This document shows, piece by piece, positions 62,429 to 64,000 of a stretch of 64,000 nt of DNA (the stretch's first letter is position 1; the number at the start of each line of letters is the position of its first letter). Below the pieces are notes generated by a model. It saw nothing but the letters and a program-made list of their open reading frames with translations. It searched no databases and was not told where the DNA came from. Source of the stretch: Leadbetterella lacustris (GTDB lineage: Bacteria > Bacteroidota > Bacteroidia > Cytophagales > Spirosomataceae); assembly GCA_965234335.1 (NCBI GenBank), contig OZ248446.1:1-64000 (forward strand), given 5' to 3'. Both the position numbers and the translations under genes were made by a program.

Positions 62429-62851
62429 TTATGTCAATTGAAGTTTTGCTACAATTTCATTCGGTAAAAATGCCGGAATTCCCGAGTTCTTAAAATCCTT
62501 TATATTTCTTGTCACGATATATTCCATTCCATTAACTGTGGAGGCACAATAAATTTGAATAGCATCTTCAAAATCTTTGTGATTGGAATTAAGGCTCTTT
62601 CTTAAAACATCCAAGTCAACGGATATTATGGTGATGAATTCAAGTAGATTGTGTAAAATTACTCTAAGCTCTTTTTCTTCTATATATTTTTTTAAAAGAT
62701 AATGGGTAGTTGTAAGACTATGAGAGGATGTGTACAGTTTTATTTTGTTAAGTTCAGCTAATGAAAACAACTCGATGGCATATTTGCTAAAAGGAGGCCT
62801 ATCGGCAATCAAATCCACAATAATATTGGTATCCAGAAAAATACTCTTCAT
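62429..62851 (-). CDS. PIN domain ribonuclease toxin
   Basis: A 140-aa PIN protein with the acidic active-site residues D7 (FLDTNIIVDL), E95/D96 in DFEDAIQIYCA, and D119 in TRNIKDF. PIN toxins (VapC type) cut RNA and stop growth. It overlaps the antitoxin gene by four bases (ATGA), the standard arrangement with the antitoxin first. The chromosomal pair lies at the end of the cdsA unit, so it is probably a small inserted module. Confidence 0.9.
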   Translation of the reverse strand: MKSIFLDTNIIVDLIADRPPFSKYAIELFSLAELNKIKLYTSSHSLTTTHYLLKKYIEEKELRVILHNLLEFITIISVDLDVLRKSLNSNHKDFEDAIQIYCASTVNGMEYIVTRNIKDFKNSGIPAFLPNEIVAKLQLT

Positions 62852-63090
62852 AAATGTTTCTTTTCTAAATACTGCAATAGTTCTCCTTTCTCATCAAAAT
62901 TATCGGGTAATTTAACCTTTCCAACTATTTTACTTAATTTTTCTGAAACCTGGGCTTCTTGTTTTTCTTCAACTATAGAAGTTAGATAATTTTCAACAAT
63001 ATTTGAAAGGCTTGTCCCTGTCTTTTTTGCGAAAGATTTAGATTTCTCTATTATTTCTTTTTCGACTGTAAGAGTTAATTTGGTTGTCAT
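62848..63090 (-). CDS. Antitoxin of the PIN toxin (DUF6364-like, RHH-type)
   Basis: An 80-aa protein with a short N-terminal beta strand and helix pair (TKLTLTVEKEIIEKSKSFAKKTGTSLSNIVENYL), a ribbon-helix-helix pattern, followed by a Lys/Glu-rich tail that would wrap the toxin. It matches the DUF6364 antitoxin type that accompanies PIN toxins in Bacteroidota. It probably also represses the operon. Confidence 0.82.
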   Translation of the reverse strand: MTTKLTLTVEKEIIEKSKSFAKKTGTSLSNIVENYLTSIVEEKQEAQVSEKLSKIVGKVKLPDNFDEKGELLQYLEKKHL

Positions 63091-63192
63091 GATACGTATA
63101 TTTTATTCAAATATACGTAGAGTAAGGTAAAGTTCAATAAAATTTTATATTTTTTCAAGGTAAATAGTCTTTATCGAACAAATCTAAAATGA

Positions 63193-63711
63193 CTACTCCA
63201 TATCTCGAAACCATCCCGAATATAACACATAATTATTAGCTGTTCTCATAAAAACTTCTCCCAGTTCAGGGCTAACATCTTTGATATATTTAGCAGGATT
63301 TCCGGCCCATACAGTTCCGGGAGGAACTTTGGTGTTTTGTGTTACTATTGCACCAGCACCAATAATTGAATTCTTCCCTATAACGGCTCCATCCATTACT
63401 ATGGCACCCATTCCTATCAATACTTCGTCTTCTATGGTGCAGCCATGCACTATGGCGTTGTGGGCTATGCTGACATTGTTTCCAATGATGGTTTTGGTCT
63501 TTTGATAAGTGCAATGTACCACAGCTCCGTCTTGAATGTTTACTCTGTCACCCATCACTATGGCATTTACATCACCTCTCACCACTGCGTTAAACCAAAC
63601 AGTGCAGTCTTTGCCCATCGTTATATCTCCCACAAGTGTTGCATTAGGAGCTAACCAACAGTTCTCTCCATAAGTTGGAGCTTTGTCAAGAACAGCTAAA
63701 ATAAGTGCCAT
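63193..63711 (-). CDS. Gamma carbonic anhydrase family protein
   Basis: A 172-aa left-handed beta-helix protein (hexapeptide repeats), with the zinc ligands H66, H84 and H89 in HCTYQK, SIAHNAIVHG. The family resembles YrdA/PaaY and Cam. Activity as a carbonic anhydrase is known for some members only. A terminator hairpin lies directly upstream on the same strand. Confidence 0.9.
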   Translation of the reverse strand: MALILAVLDKAPTYGENCWLAPNATLVGDITMGKDCTVWFNAVVRGDVNAIVMGDRVNIQDGAVVHCTYQKTKTIIGNNVSIAHNAIVHGCTIEDEVLIGMGAIVMDGAVIGKNSIIGAGAIVTQNTKVPPGTVWAGNPAKYIKDVSPELGEVFMRTANNYVLYSGWFRDME

Positions 63712-63721
63712 AATTTTAAAT

Positions 63722-63746
63722 AAAAAAAGAGGTCAACAATGACCTC
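63722..63746 (-). terminator. Terminator upstream of the carbonic anhydrase gene (end of the nuoJ transcript)
   Basis: On the minus strand GAGGTCA and TGACCTC (63746-63740 and 63735-63729) form a 7-bp stem with a 4-nt loop, followed by TTTTTTTAT. It separates nuoJ from the carbonic anhydrase gene. Confidence 0.7.
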
Positions 63747-63800
63747 AAATGTATGATTTTTTTCTAAAAAAGAATTCAATAGTGTTAAAATCTGTTTTAA

Positions 63801-63870
63801 TTAACCAATCAAAAATCGTAAATTTTCAATCGTTAATCGCCAATCAAAAATCATTAATCGTCAATCGAAA
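63801..63870. repeat. Short AATCGTNAATC-type direct repeats
   Basis: Words such as AATCGTAAA, AATCGTTAATCGCCAATC and AATCGTCAATCGAAA recur with small changes over about 70 bp between nuoJ and the terminator. Such degenerate repeats are common between genes in the phylum (from memory). Confidence 0.5.
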
Positions 63871-63877
63871 ACATCAA

Positions 63878-64000
63878 TCAAAAGTGGCTATCTCCTTTCT
63901 CTCTTTTGGCCAATAAAACTGCACCCGACATGGCTACCAAGAATAGCACAGAAACCAATTCGAAAGGCAACATATAATCGGTGTACAATACTTTACCTAG
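63878..64000 (-). CDS. nuoJ: NADH-quinone oxidoreductase subunit J, C-terminal part (5' end outside window)
   Basis: 41 codons remain, up to the stop at 63878-63880. They read LGKVLYTDYMLPFELVSVLFLVAMSGAVLLAKR and a charged tail, which is the canonical end of NuoJ: the last amphipathic segment and the final membrane helix of this proton-pumping complex I subunit. The expected nuoK does not follow; repeats and a terminator come next. Confidence 0.88.
   Translation of the reverse strand, partial: LGKVLYTDYMLPFELVSVLFLVAMSGAVLLAKREKGDSHF

Noticed and set aside
63290..63514. A 74-codon frame in another frame of the carbonic anhydrase gene.
   Set aside because: It is a same-strand shadow frame with a His/Ser-rich low-complexity translation; the hexapeptide gene explains the region.
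1..64000. tRNA, rRNA or tmRNA genes, including as integration targets for the island.
   Set aside because: No cloverleaf-like or conserved rRNA sequence was recognised by eye; a covariance-model scan was not possible.

Overview
The window is chromosomal DNA of an AT-rich member of the Bacteroidota, probably a Cytophagales-type gliding bacterium (inference). The supporting signs are the gliding lipoprotein gene gldD, a giant secreted protein ending in a type IX secretion (T9SS)-like sorting domain, a bacillithiol-associated YtxJ protein, promoters of the TTTG/TAnnTTTG type (clearest before rpsF and folD), and the family content (BatD, YCF48-like, DUF4783, DUF2892). No rRNA, tRNA or CRISPR array was seen.

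Region 1 (1-4.3 kb) is a mobile island. It begins with the tail of an IS66 transposase that has cut a secreted-protein gene. There follow a catalytic-domain-only tyrosine recombinase with a 9-bp inverted repeat next to its start codon, a small ribbon-helix-helix protein divergent from a 539-aa replication protein, and an origin-like zone of direct repeats and hairpins. The replication protein carries superfamily-A polymerase motifs in the style of the TV-Pol family of mobile elements. It is the best candidate for an under-described system in the window.

Region 2 (4.9-15 kb) is mostly housekeeping: an M23 peptidase, panC, ytxJ, a phosphopantetheinyl transferase, a WD40 protein, a DivIVA/helix-hairpin-helix protein with folB and an MFS transporter, folD, and an AGCS symporter. 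A decayed Crp/Fnr regulator sits upstream of an intact operator-like palindrome and a DUF2892 membrane gene, and a small lipoprotein follows.

Region 3 (15.3-30.6 kb) is a single 5086-codon gene for a secreted, Ig-like, repeat-built surface protein. Its core is eight tandem 1017-bp units with mosaic variation. Downstream (30.7-34.6 kb) is a low-complexity accessory zone. It holds a 49-aa membrane protein, a decayed ferredoxin-dependent bilin reductase, an FG-GAP lipoprotein, and a 111-bp displaced copy of part of the giant gene.

Region 4 (34.6-64 kb) is core genome with a few relics and repeats. In order it holds a MATE exporter; ligA; an Lcp/MpaB-like oxygenase, TetR-like regulator and ABC1 kinase; a YcxB-like protein; a DUF4783 pseudogene; a phosphoribosyltransferase; DedA; LpxH; a response regulator, MBL hydrolase and FAN1-like nuclease; cytochrome c; rpsF-rpsR-rplI; pgk; a YCF48-like protein; batD-aroC; ABC-F; and a short glucan phosphorylase in which the PLP lysine position is Thr. 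It ends with Uma2; gldD-DUF2007-cdsA-CarboxypepD-like; a PIN toxin-antitoxin pair; a gamma-carbonic anhydrase; and the 3' end of nuoJ.
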